Assembly (NCBI GenBank): GCA_049115955.1
Contig: JAGDZJ010000015.1
Coordinates: 1-64,000 of the forward strand
Length of the DNA stretch: 64,000 nucleotides
Direction: 5' to 3'
DNA from: Salinispirillum sp049115955
GTDB taxonomy: Bacteria; Pseudomonadota; Gammaproteobacteria; Pseudomonadales; Natronospirillaceae
A model generated the notes under the pieces. It searched no databases. It saw only the letters and a program-made list of their open reading frames with translations, and was not told the origin of the DNA. Each line of letters opens with the position of its first letter. Within the stretch, counting starts at the first letter, position 1. The position numbers were made by a program, and so were the translations under genes. Positions 35,022-43,492 of the stretch are shown piece after piece.

Positions 35022-36020
35022 TCATACTCCGGTGACTGTACAGCGTCGCAATGCGTGCTCGGCCTGCGCGCTGTCCAGCGGCGTATCGACTATGAGTTCC
35101 AATATCGCTTCATCTTGCGCCGAGAACGAGACAATGGACAAGGCACCGTCTACCGCATTAATGAGTCGCCAGCCATCATCGAGTTGCAATACGGCCTTTA
35201 GACGCACAGGGGCGAGTTTGTGCACCCAAGCCAACAATTCATCGGTGTGCCACACTGTCTCGGCTGGCAAGCGCCAGCCCACACTGAAATAGCCATCGGC
35301 TTTGCGCTCGGCCTTTACCCATTGATCAGATGAGGGGGTCGCTGGCGCAGATCGCCAATCGAGATCAGGGAGCATAGCCCCGGTTGCCTCCAATGTCGGC
35401 CGATTATTGTCGGTAAGATCATCCGGCAGGAACCATTGTAGGTCGATCTGCCCCTGCGTAATGCTGTACACGGTCGCGTCCGGCCGCTCTGCCATTAGCC
35501 ACGCCTTTGCCGCCGCTTGTGTCGCGTCATCCGCCAGGTCGGATTTATTCAACACCAGCACGCCACCCAACAATACCTGTTCTTTGAAGAGCAGATGACG
35601 CTGATACTTGTCCTGCACCGCTTGGCGCGCGTCAATCAACGTCAGGGGGCGATGAACGTTTAAAACCGACCGGTAGGTGTCATCTTGCAGCAGGGAAACG
35701 ATGGTTTTTGGATGGCCCAAGCCACTGGGCTCGACCAACAGTCGATCAGGACGCTCCCGACGAATAAGCTGATTCAGTGCAACCTGTGTGATGGGTCCAG
35801 ACGCGCAACACATGCAACCGCCAGCCACCTGCTTCACCACTATGCCGGTATCGCCCAACACCGTGCCATCGACGCCTATATCACCGAACTCATTAACTAA
35901 TACGGCCCAACGTTCGTGCGCTGGTTTGTGCGCCAGCAAATGCCGAATGGTGGTGGTTTTACCGACACCCAGAAAGCCCAGCAGAAGATGAACGGGAATA
36001 ACGGAAAAGGGGGCAGACAA
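35022..36020 (-). CDS. CobW/YjiA-type G3E GTPase
   Basis: Probable metal-insertion GTPase of the COG0523 group. Walker A is GFLGVGKTTTIRHLL, and the metal-binding GGCMCC (CxCC) motif and NKSDL are present. The C-terminal CobW_C domain follows (GYFSVGWRLPAETVWHTDEL). Start: TTG at 36020 preceded by GGAG gives MSAPFSVIPVHLLLGFLG, close to family starts. ATG at 36119, overlapping the lipase stop (TGATG), would add a 33-residue unlike extension. The metal is unknown; no Zur box was found. Confidence 0.85.
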   Translation of the reverse strand: MSAPFSVIPVHLLLGFLGVGKTTTIRHLLAHKPAHERWAVLVNEFGDIGVDGTVLGDTGIVVKQVAGGCMCCASGPITQVALNQLIRRERPDRLLVEPSGLGHPKTIVSLLQDDTYRSVLNVHRPLTLIDARQAVQDKYQRHLLFKEQVLLGGVLVLNKSDLADDATQAAAKAWLMAERPDATVYSITQGQIDLQWFLPDDLTDNNRPTLEATGAMLPDLDWRSAPATPSSDQWVKAERKADGYFSVGWRLPAETVWHTDELLAWVHKLAPVRLKAVLQLDDGWRLINAVDGALSIVSFSAQDEAILELIVDTPLDSAQAEHALRRCTVTGV

Positions 36021-36118
36021 GGTGGGTGAACTCCAGAATACAAAAAATAGGGGAGAGCTATTTTCATATTCTAATGCGCTGGCGGTTCTTGCACCAGCCA
36101 CCTCGCCTGCCCAATACA

Positions 36119-37186
36119 TCAGTTCAAGGTGTCATACACCAATTCAGACATGGAACTGTGCGCTGATCCTGGTACTTCGATGAAGGTATCTTTACTACCA
36201 AAGAGCTGCCACCAAGGGCGCGCTTGGTAAGTCCGACTGGAAAACGCCACGTCCAACCCATTCAGCGTCGTGTTATTAACCACGGGTACCATCACGTTGC
36301 CACTTTGATGACCGATGGTGCCGCTGTGGTGCGCACCTTCAGACAGCAGAACCGGAAAGTGATTGTGCCACAGTACACCGGCAGCTTGGCCCGTCACCTT
36401 GCCTTCCATGCTGAGTGTGGTCGAGCACGATTCAAAATCGCCCGGTACCGCAGCACCACATGCTGAATGCACCGGTACTACACTGTCATCCGTACCGCGA
36501 ATAAAAGGCTTGGTCACCCCCAAGTATTCCGACCCGGCACCCACAAACCGCAGACGAGGCAAAGCACCGGGAGACACTGCTTGACTGCGCGCCTGATTTA
36601 CTTGCAAGTCATTCACTACGCCCATGCTGGATGGCACAGGATCGAAACCCAATACAGCATGTACCGCTTCTTTAGCGGGCCACAGATACCAACTGTCGTT
36701 ATAGGCGATGGACATCGCCAAATCCGCCAACTCAGTACCACCACCGGCACCAGCAAAGTCGAGTACCGCCAACACCTGCAAGGGAGCAAGGCCATCAGCC
36801 GCTAACCACGCCGCTTGGTTTTCCAACAGGTAACGCGTCACCAAATCCCCAGTACTGTGCGTGACAAAGATACAAGGGGTTGCACAGACGCCACGCTCGG
36901 CGATGTCCTTCATTTGCGCATAAGCTTGAATCGCAATACCTTCTTCTAAGCGTTGCGTACTGTCCCAATCAATCCGCGCGTCGGCGCGACTGCCCCAAAA
37001 TTCAGACCAGTAGGCTGCACCGTTTTGCTCAACCTGATGTTGACTGGCGGGCGGCCAGATCAAGTTGGCGGGTTGAAACCCGTGCACCAATACCACCGGA
37101 TGCCCGGCGAGTTCGGCCTGCGCCGCCCCGCCGAACAAGCCTGCAGCCAGTGCCAGACCTGCTATTGCTTTCATTGATTTTTGCAT
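36119..37186 (-). CDS. Secreted triacylglycerol lipase-like alpha/beta hydrolase
   Basis: A 355-aa exported hydrolase. A signal peptide (MKAIAGLALAAGLFGGAAQA) is followed by the oxyanion strand HPVVLVHGFQPANLIW and the nucleophile elbow FVTHSTGDLVTRYLL (THSTG, Thr in place of the usual first Gly). Late histidines (WHNHFPVLL; GSAHSSMSE) could complete the triad. Pairs of cysteines (CATPC, CGAA...ESC) suggest disulfides. Substrate unknown: lipase, esterase or PHA depolymerase are all possible. It follows the anchored protein at 37.3 kb by 108 bp, and its stop overlaps an upstream possible start of the CobW gene. Confidence 0.78.
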   Translation of the reverse strand: MQKSMKAIAGLALAAGLFGGAAQAELAGHPVVLVHGFQPANLIWPPASQHQVEQNGAAYWSEFWGSRADARIDWDSTQRLEEGIAIQAYAQMKDIAERGVCATPCIFVTHSTGDLVTRYLLENQAAWLAADGLAPLQVLAVLDFAGAGGGTELADLAMSIAYNDSWYLWPAKEAVHAVLGFDPVPSSMGVVNDLQVNQARSQAVSPGALPRLRFVGAGSEYLGVTKPFIRGTDDSVVPVHSACGAAVPGDFESCSTTLSMEGKVTGQAAGVLWHNHFPVLLSEGAHHSGTIGHQSGNVMVPVVNNTTLNGLDVAFSSRTYQARPWWQLFGSKDTFIEVPGSAHSSMSELVYDTLN

Positions 37187-37294
37187 TCACTTTTTCCTCT
37201 TGTTTTTATTGTTGTGTTTTTATCGCGGAGTTTTCACTTCTCTATGGCTCTGCTGTTCCATACTTTAAATAAGGTTGCTGATCCGGTCGGCCCA

Positions 37295-38479
37295 CTATTG
37301 GGCTTGACCCAAGCTGTTTAAAAAATCGATGCGCTGCTGCGTCAGTTCGTCGCTGTAGGGGGTGTCCTGTAAACTCTCCAGAGATGGAATCGCGACGGGA
37401 TAACCTGCTGCTGCGCCAAAGCCGTAAGCAGTGCGGGAGCCAGGCCGAGCCGGTAAGCGGCGCACTTGCACGTCCATCAAATGCAGGCCGTGACGTAAAT
37501 CGATCCCGACCAGCAGGCTGCCATACACCTTTAGGGCGATAGCGCCCTGCCCCTCCGCTAAATTCGACTCTCCTGTGAGATGCGCTATCGGTTGCGTGCC
37601 CGTGAACAGGTTAGCCGATACTGCATACCGCCCGGCTGTTAAGGCTTGAAACTGCACCGGCACAACCAAGTGATTGCCTTCGACCAGGGTATCGCCGATG
37701 CCTATAACCGCGCCGATATCTGGCTCTACAACGAGTAAGGACACATGGTGTATCGTCTCTCCGTCAATACGCGCCGTAACGATTAGGCGATACTCGCCAG
37801 GCGAAGCCGACGTCGTGCTCATTTCGCCCATAAACGCCTCGTCCAAGGTGCCGCGTTTTAGCTGTGTGGTCTCGGCCATCGACTCATCTGACACCGCCAA
37901 CAAACGCACACTCATGGTCTCTTCTATCTGTGACGCGCCACTGACTTCGGCCGTAATCGATACCGTCTCTCCTTGTTGGTAACGCAGTTGCGGCAAAGCA
38001 ACGCGCATAACCGCACCCGTCACCATAGGTAAACTCACCGGTTCATAAGCATTACCGCGATACGCCGATACTTGCTCAGGCTGTAGGGGTATGGAATAAC
38101 TGGGCGTTTGCGAACTTGCCGCGTACGCGGCAGCGACCTCGTACCACGTTGCTTGCATGGCGCTCGGCGGTTCTGCCAACGCTGCAAATGGCGATGAGTC
38201 ATCCGATGGGTTGGCCGCTATTTCGTCCACGGCCACCGGCAAAATATCGGCAGGAGGCAGGCTCTGCTCGTCGAGTCCGGCCACGGTGCTCTCATTGCCG
38301 GACGCACCTGCACTGTGATCACTCGCTGCCGCTCGAGGAACGTCTGGAGCGCGTTGCTCTGAGGCCGTCGGAGGGATTGGCAACTGAGCCTGTGAGGCGT
38401 CTGGCGCTACGAAGCCTATCCAAAACAGCACGGAAACGACCGAGGTACCCAGTACCACCAGCCAGAATTTATGAGACAT
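37295..38479 (-). CDS. Membrane-anchored protein with beta-rich periplasmic domains
   Basis: A 394-aa protein I do not recognise. One N-terminal membrane helix (FWLVVLGTSVVSVLFWIGFV) is followed by ~100 residues of Ala/Pro/Ser-rich linker. Strand-rich segments then look like two or three Ig-like domains (MRVALPQLRYQQGETVSITA, SPGEYRLIVTARIDGETIHH, AGRYAVSANLFTGTQPIAHL). The domain plan, an anchor plus long linker plus folded domain just beside a lipase gene, recalls lipase foldases. However, those are helical, so homology is unlikely. Function unknown. Confidence 0.7.
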   Translation of the reverse strand: MSHKFWLVVLGTSVVSVLFWIGFVAPDASQAQLPIPPTASEQRAPDVPRAAASDHSAGASGNESTVAGLDEQSLPPADILPVAVDEIAANPSDDSSPFAALAEPPSAMQATWYEVAAAYAASSQTPSYSIPLQPEQVSAYRGNAYEPVSLPMVTGAVMRVALPQLRYQQGETVSITAEVSGASQIEETMSVRLLAVSDESMAETTQLKRGTLDEAFMGEMSTTSASPGEYRLIVTARIDGETIHHVSLLVVEPDIGAVIGIGDTLVEGNHLVVPVQFQALTAGRYAVSANLFTGTQPIAHLTGESNLAEGQGAIALKVYGSLLVGIDLRHGLHLMDVQVRRLPARPGSRTAYGFGAAAGYPVAIPSLESLQDTPYSDELTQQRIDFLNSLGQAQ

Positions 38480-38623
38480 AACAAACCTGAATTATTATTG
38501 TTGGCGTTGACGTCGTTTTGACAGTGTTGAGCAGAAAAAGAGGGGGTACAAGAAAACGCGAGCCTAGACGCAGGATTGATGAGCCTAATGACACAGTATA
38601 AGAATTGAACAGCGTTTACTGAA

Positions 38624-39844
38624 TCAGAGGCCGACGAAACGACGCCACGCGTGCAACAGCACCGTAGCAGCACCGGCCATGAGCGCAAAAACCAACAGCA
38701 CGATGGCCATGCCAAGTTGGTCAGCCAAAGCGCCTAACAACACAGCCCCCAACGCGGGCATGCCCATGGTGATGACCGTCCATATACTCATGACCCGACC
38801 GCGGAAAGAATCCGCGACCGAAAGCTGAAGGGCCGTTTGACAGCCCGTGCCGATGACGGTCATGCACAAACTGAGCAGGAAGATCATCAGACCCAACGCC
38901 ACCAGTGTTGATACCCAGAGTATCGGCAGCGCCACGAACACGCTGACCAGCAAGGCCACAAACACCAGCCCCAGCAAGTGCGCTTCGGTGCCGCGTTGCC
39001 GCGACACAAGTAGACCACCGCAGATAGAACCCAGCCCGGCGGCGGCCGTTACCATGGCCAAGGTACCAGCATCTCCTTGCAACAGTTGCCCGGTCAAGGC
39101 GGGTAACATTTCAATGATCGTACGACCATAAAGCCCGTTGATCATGGTCAACACCATCAGCAAGCGAATCATCTGACTGGCGCGCACGAAAGCTAGACCC
39201 GCACGCAACTCCAGCCACAACGAGCGGCGTACTTCTTTCTGGCTAGGCTTCAACGTGGTCACTTGGCGTAAGCTCAGCAAGGTTGCGATATATAGCGCCG
39301 CCGCAACCGCAAAGGCCAGACCGGTCGACGCCCACCACAGCAAAAAAGCCGCCAGTGCCGGCCCCAAGATACGTGACGTATTAAACACCATGGCCGAAAG
39401 TCCAATTGCGCCCGCAAAATGACGACGCTCCACCAACAAAGGCAGCAAGGACAAACGCATGGGGTGATGCGCTGCGGTCACCATGCCGATAGCAGCGGCA
39501 AGCGCACACAACCAAGGCAGCGTAAACAGATCCAGCCAAGCGGTAACTGCCGCGGCAACGCCGATCAACGCTTGCGCCGCTGTGGTCAGGTACATGCCAC
39601 GCAACGGATCGATACGGTCTGCAACCACGCCAAACACCAGAGAAAACATAAAGGTGGGGGCTAAAAACAGCGCACTGACCGCACCCACCCAAAAGGCACT
39701 TTCGGTCAGCGCCCACGCCGTCCAACCCAGCAGAAAACGGGAAATCCAAATGGCGAAGGTAGAAAAACAACTGGCCAAAAAATAACGTCGGAAGCCTGTC
39801 GAGGCAAAAAGAGATGACGTGCTGGAAGAGGTTGAGTGGGTCAT
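38624..39844 (-). CDS. MFS exporter, EntS/MFS_3 type
   Basis: A 406-aa major facilitator protein with about 12 membrane segments. The N-terminal FRRYFLASCFSTFAIWISRF and the loop GVVADRIDPLRGMYLTTAAQ are typical of the transmembrane-effector group that includes the enterobactin exporter. The second half repeats the pattern. Substrate unknown; no siderophore genes are near. Monocistronic and divergent from the TSUP gene. Confidence 0.85.
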   Translation of the reverse strand: MTHSTSSSTSSLFASTGFRRYFLASCFSTFAIWISRFLLGWTAWALTESAFWVGAVSALFLAPTFMFSLVFGVVADRIDPLRGMYLTTAAQALIGVAAAVTAWLDLFTLPWLCALAAAIGMVTAAHHPMRLSLLPLLVERRHFAGAIGLSAMVFNTSRILGPALAAFLLWWASTGLAFAVAAALYIATLLSLRQVTTLKPSQKEVRRSLWLELRAGLAFVRASQMIRLLMVLTMINGLYGRTIIEMLPALTGQLLQGDAGTLAMVTAAAGLGSICGGLLVSRQRGTEAHLLGLVFVALLVSVFVALPILWVSTLVALGLMIFLLSLCMTVIGTGCQTALQLSVADSFRGRVMSIWTVITMGMPALGAVLLGALADQLGMAIVLLVFALMAGAATVLLHAWRRFVGL

Positions 39845-40043
39845 GACATCAGTTCAGTGATTAGGTTTGCAGCGTACCTATTTTCGCGTCGGTCAGCAAA
39901 CGAATGCCAAGATGCCGAGCGCTAGGTCGCGCCAGCACAGCAGGAACGTAGCGTTACTTGACAAAGCATGGCAGATACCTCGTGGTCGAGCTATCATGTC
40001 GCCCTGCACTGTTTTCGCTCACTAGAAATACCGAGGCCGTACC

Positions 40044-40814
40044 ATGATGCTGGAGATGGAACTGTGGTTTATAGCGCTCTTACTGGGTACGGGCTTTGTG
40101 GCAGGCATCATCAATACCTTGGCCGGAGGCGGTTCTAATTTAACATTGCCCGCCCTTATGGTGATGGGCATGCCAGCGGATGTCGCCAATGCGACCAATC
40201 GTGTCGCAGTATTCCTGCAAGGCGTCGCAGGCAGCACCGGCTTTCACCGCAACGACCGCTTGCCACGCCATGATATCAAGGCCATCGTTATACCCACACT
40301 TATTGGGTCGGTGTTTGGCTCATTGCTCGCATCTTACGCCCCACCGGGGCTGCTCAAATACATGCTATTGGGCGCTATGCTGAGCATGACGGTGGTGATG
40401 CTGGTGAAGCCATCTGTCGTCGCCCCACCACCGGACACCGTACCCTTTCTTGTCCGTGAACGTCCGTCGGCATTCCCGGTACTATTACTGGCCGGTTTTT
40501 ACGGCGGCTTTGTGCAAGCGGGCGTCGGCTTTATCTTAATTGCCGCCTTTGCGGGCAGCTTGCGCTATGACCTCGTGCGCGCCAATGCGTTGAAGATGTT
40601 TACCACGCTGTTCTTCACCGCAGTCGCTCTGGCCATCTTCATCTATAACGACCAAATACTGTGGATTCCGGGGCTGACACTATCGATCGGCACCGTGCTT
40701 GGCGCTTACGGCGCGGTTAAGTTCGCCATAAAAGCCAAGCCTTCTACTTTGAAGTGGTTCCTATTTATTATGACGTTGGTCGGTTGTATCGCGGCTATTT
40801 TTTCCGACCTTTAG
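40044..40814 (+). CDS. TSUP (TauE/SafE) family membrane transporter
   Basis: A 256-aa protein with 7-8 membrane segments. The duplicated family motif is visible as GFVAGIINTLAGGGSNLTLPAL in the first half (GG-S-LT-P) and GFYGGFVQAGVGFILIAAFA in the second. Family members move sulfite, sulfonates or other small organic acids; the substrate here is not shown. ATG at 40044 has GAGG upstream. Its last 54 bp overlap the end of the convergent ABC-F gene. Confidence 0.88.
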   Translation: MMLEMELWFIALLLGTGFVAGIINTLAGGGSNLTLPALMVMGMPADVANATNRVAVFLQGVAGSTGFHRNDRLPRHDIKAIVIPTLIGSVFGSLLASYAPPGLLKYMLLGAMLSMTVVMLVKPSVVAPPPDTVPFLVRERPSAFPVLLLAGFYGGFVQAGVGFILIAAFAGSLRYDLVRANALKMFTTLFFTAVALAIFIYNDQILWIPGLTLSIGTVLGAYGAVKFAIKAKPSTLKWFLFIMTLVGCIAAIFSDL

Positions 40815-42395
40815 CGAGAGCTCCAGTCGGTGAGTAGGCAAGACCGCCGCCGCCAGAGTCCGGCTGTGCGTCACTAGTAGAAAGGTACCCTCGTACTGCT
40901 GCAGCGCCTGCGTGAGCAAGTGCTGACTTTCCAGATCCAAATGATTGTCTGGCTCATCCAGCAACAGCAACTCGGTGGGCCGGGGCCCCATGAGCGCAAC
41001 CGCCAAAGCCACTTTGAGTCGCTCCCCGCCGCTCAAGCTGGCGACGGGCAACAAGGCGCGCTCTCGACGCAACCGCAGGTGCGCCAGGCGGTCTCGGTAC
41101 TGGCTTTCCGTCCAACCGGGGTTAAGACGCTGGAAGTTCTGTAGAGCACTCTGTTGGCTGTCGAGCAGCGACAGATGCTGATCCAACAAAACAGTCGACG
41201 CTGTACAGTGCACCGTGCCCTCAACGGGTTCTTTTAAGACGCCCGCCATAGCGCGCAATAAGAGACTCTTCCCACTGCCGTTAGCACCTGACACCAGCCA
41301 GCGCTCGCCAGCACGGATATGTGCATCAATAGACCCAACCTCAACATAAGGTAAACGCAGCGCCGCAAGACTGCAGAGCACGCCAAACTGACGTGCGGCG
41401 GGTGTGAATGGAAAACTCAGAGGATCAAGCTGCTCCAACCGTTCTTTTGCGCTGTTAGCCCGCTCGCGCTCCGCCGCAATAGCACCCTCTTGCTTCTCAG
41501 CAGACTTACCCCGCGTGGTTTCACTGCGCGCTTTCATCATCCCCAGCAATATTTTCGGGGCGCCGCCGCGTGCAGCATTCCGCTTGCCCCGGCTAGCGCG
41601 CTGGTCTTGGCGTTCTCGCTCCTGTTGGCGTTGCAATTGTTCCTGTCGAATGGTGCGCTGGGCATGGGCCAAATCGGCCTCAGCACTTACCCGCTCGCTT
41701 TCGGTGACAGCACGATAGCCTGCTAAACCATTGCCGTATTGATGTAACTGGCCATCACGCAATTCCATCAAGTGCTGAAAACCGGCCAGAAAATCCTGAT
41801 CGTGACTGACTACCAACGCACCACCGGGGTGCTCACGCACCCACAGGCTCAACCAAGCTCGGCCTTCTTGATCTAAATGGTTGGTCGGCTCATCCAGTAG
41901 CAAAAAGGTATCACGTGCGGGGTTCAACCTCAGCAGAGCCAGTCGCGTACGCTGCCCGCCGCTCAAACTCGCCATCGACTGTTGCAGAATGGCAGTGGGC
42001 AGACCGAAGCGCTGACAGCGCACACTGAGATCGTCGGCCAGCGACCATTGGTCGCCCACAATCACAACGTCTTCGGGCGAGCCATCTCCCTGCTCAAGGC
42101 GCTGTAACGCGTCTAATATGTGTGCCACCCCCAACCACTCAGTGACCGAACCAGCCCCTACATCATCCGCTTCTCGTTGCGGCAGATACGCGAGCGAAGT
42201 GTGGGCGGTAACAGTACCGTGTAGAGGTTGTATAGCACCGGCCAAGCACGCCAAAAGCACGGATTTACCCACGCCATTGCGGCCAATCAGTGCCATCGGT
42301 TGCGCGTGCAGGTGAATGTTAAGGTGGTGAAATAAAGGCGTATGGCCAGCATAGCCGAAGGTCAGCCCATTGGCTGAAAGACAGGTAGTCGTCAT
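40761..42395 (-). CDS. ABC-F family ATPase
   Basis: A 544-aa soluble protein with two ABC cassettes and no membrane domain, as in ribosome-acting ABC-F factors. Cassette 1: GRNGVGKS, LSGGQRTRLAL, LLLDEPTNHLD. A charged linker (about 255-340, rich in Arg/Gln/Lys) follows. Cassette 2: GANGSGKS, LSGGERLKVAL, LLLLDEPDNHLD (Asp for the usual Thr) and THSR. It could be a translation factor or antibiotic-protection type; the subgroup is not clear. It converges on and overlaps the TSUP gene by 54 bp. Confidence 0.88.
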   Translation of the reverse strand: MTTTCLSANGLTFGYAGHTPLFHHLNIHLHAQPMALIGRNGVGKSVLLACLAGAIQPLHGTVTAHTSLAYLPQREADDVGAGSVTEWLGVAHILDALQRLEQGDGSPEDVVIVGDQWSLADDLSVRCQRFGLPTAILQQSMASLSGGQRTRLALLRLNPARDTFLLLDEPTNHLDQEGRAWLSLWVREHPGGALVVSHDQDFLAGFQHLMELRDGQLHQYGNGLAGYRAVTESERVSAEADLAHAQRTIRQEQLQRQQERERQDQRASRGKRNAARGGAPKILLGMMKARSETTRGKSAEKQEGAIAAERERANSAKERLEQLDPLSFPFTPAARQFGVLCSLAALRLPYVEVGSIDAHIRAGERWLVSGANGSGKSLLLRAMAGVLKEPVEGTVHCTASTVLLDQHLSLLDSQQSALQNFQRLNPGWTESQYRDRLAHLRLRRERALLPVASLSGGERLKVALAVALMGPRPTELLLLDEPDNHLDLESQHLLTQALQQYEGTFLLVTHSRTLAAAVLPTHRLELSLKVGKNSRDTTDQRHNK

Positions 42396-42515
42396 AGTAG
42401 TCTCATCTGAAAACGTTAATGGGTAACGGGGGTCAGAGAGATCACTTCATTGGACGAACACCTTTGAATAATTAATAACGAGAGCGATTATAAATGTCTT
42501 AGCGACCGTAGACAA

Positions 42516-42553
42516 GTTGAGCGCGGCTAACTAAAAGCAGAGCCGCGCTCAAC
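42516..42553 (-). terminator. Strong hairpin after the BASS symporter gene
   Basis: GTTGAGCGCGGCT (42516-42528) and AGCCGCGCTCAAC (42541-42553) form a perfect 13-bp stem with a 12-nt loop, 17 bp beyond the symporter stop. There is no T run on the minus strand, so it may terminate weakly or protect mRNA. Confidence 0.55.
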
Positions 42554-42569
42554 CTCACATTAAATCACG

Positions 42570-43466
42570 TTACGATGGTTCCACCTTCGCTTGGTCACGT
42601 GCCAGTTCTTCTCGCTTGGTCATCTTACGGTAGATCACGGTGACCCACGTAGAGTTCAATACGATGAAGAGCGAATACATAACAGGCATCAACAGGATCA
42701 ACTGCTGCGTCTCACCGGTAAACGTCATAATGACAATCAATGCCGCCAAAGGCCCGTTCTGGATACCAGTTTCCAGTGACACCGTACGCGCTTTCTGCGG
42801 GTTCAGCTTCCAGGCGCGTGAAAACAAGTAACCGAACAAGAAGCCGACTAAGCCAAGTAATATTACTGCAGCGTAGACCTGCCAACCAGTTTCTACCAGC
42901 AGACGCCAGTTACGCGGCACCCAAGTGACGACCAGGAAGACGATGACCACGGCACCGAGAATACCGCCCATGAGTTCAATCACCGCACCCACATTGGCGT
43001 TTTTCCGGCGCAGCCACATACCCAACAGAGTTGGGATCAACAGCACAAAGAGGAGTCGTGCAATCTGATCAGGCGGAATACGGAAAGCATCATCAATACC
43101 TTGCGTATAGAACTCCATCCACAAGGGCACCAGAACGAAACCTGCCAGCGTCGAACAGATGGTCATCATGATGCTCAAGCTGAGCAAACTTTTGGAGAAA
43201 TACGCAAAAATGTTGGATGTGGTACCGCCAGGCATACAGCCCATCAAGACCAAACCAACCGTTTGCTCAACCGTCAGGTTGAGAATGCGTGCCAAAGCAA
43301 AAGCAATAAACGGCATCAGCAGGTACTGCGAGGAAAAACCAACGCCGATCGCCTGCGGGTGACGCATTGAGAGTTTGAAATCCTTAAAGGTCAGTGACGA
43401 CCCCATACCGAACATGATGATCACCATCATGATCGACAATAAACTTTCTTCCAATGGACTTAACAT
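42570..43466 (-). CDS. Bile acid:sodium symporter family (BASS) transporter
   Basis: A 298-aa protein with about nine to ten membrane segments. The Na+-site signatures are GCMPGGTTSNIFAYFSKSLL and SLETGIQNGPLAALI. Bacterial members move organic acids or sterol-like anions with Na+; the substrate is unknown. It follows the acyl-CoA ligase gene by 26 bp, so a role in bringing in a carboxylate for CoA activation is plausible, by inference from context. Confidence 0.88.
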   Translation of the reverse strand: MLSPLEESLLSIMMVIIMFGMGSSLTFKDFKLSMRHPQAIGVGFSSQYLLMPFIAFALARILNLTVEQTVGLVLMGCMPGGTTSNIFAYFSKSLLSLSIMMTICSTLAGFVLVPLWMEFYTQGIDDAFRIPPDQIARLLFVLLIPTLLGMWLRRKNANVGAVIELMGGILGAVVIVFLVVTWVPRNWRLLVETGWQVYAAVILLGLVGFLFGYLFSRAWKLNPQKARTVSLETGIQNGPLAALIVIMTFTGETQQLILLMPVMYSLFIVLNSTWVTVIYRKMTKREELARDQAKVEPS

Positions 43467-43492
43467 AGTGCTCTATCTCCGAGGCCAGATTC

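Noticed and set aside
38780..39844. Siderophore exporter assignment for the MFS protein
   Set aside because: It is similar in type to EntS, but no siderophore biosynthesis or Fur-box-like sequence is near, so no substrate is claimed.
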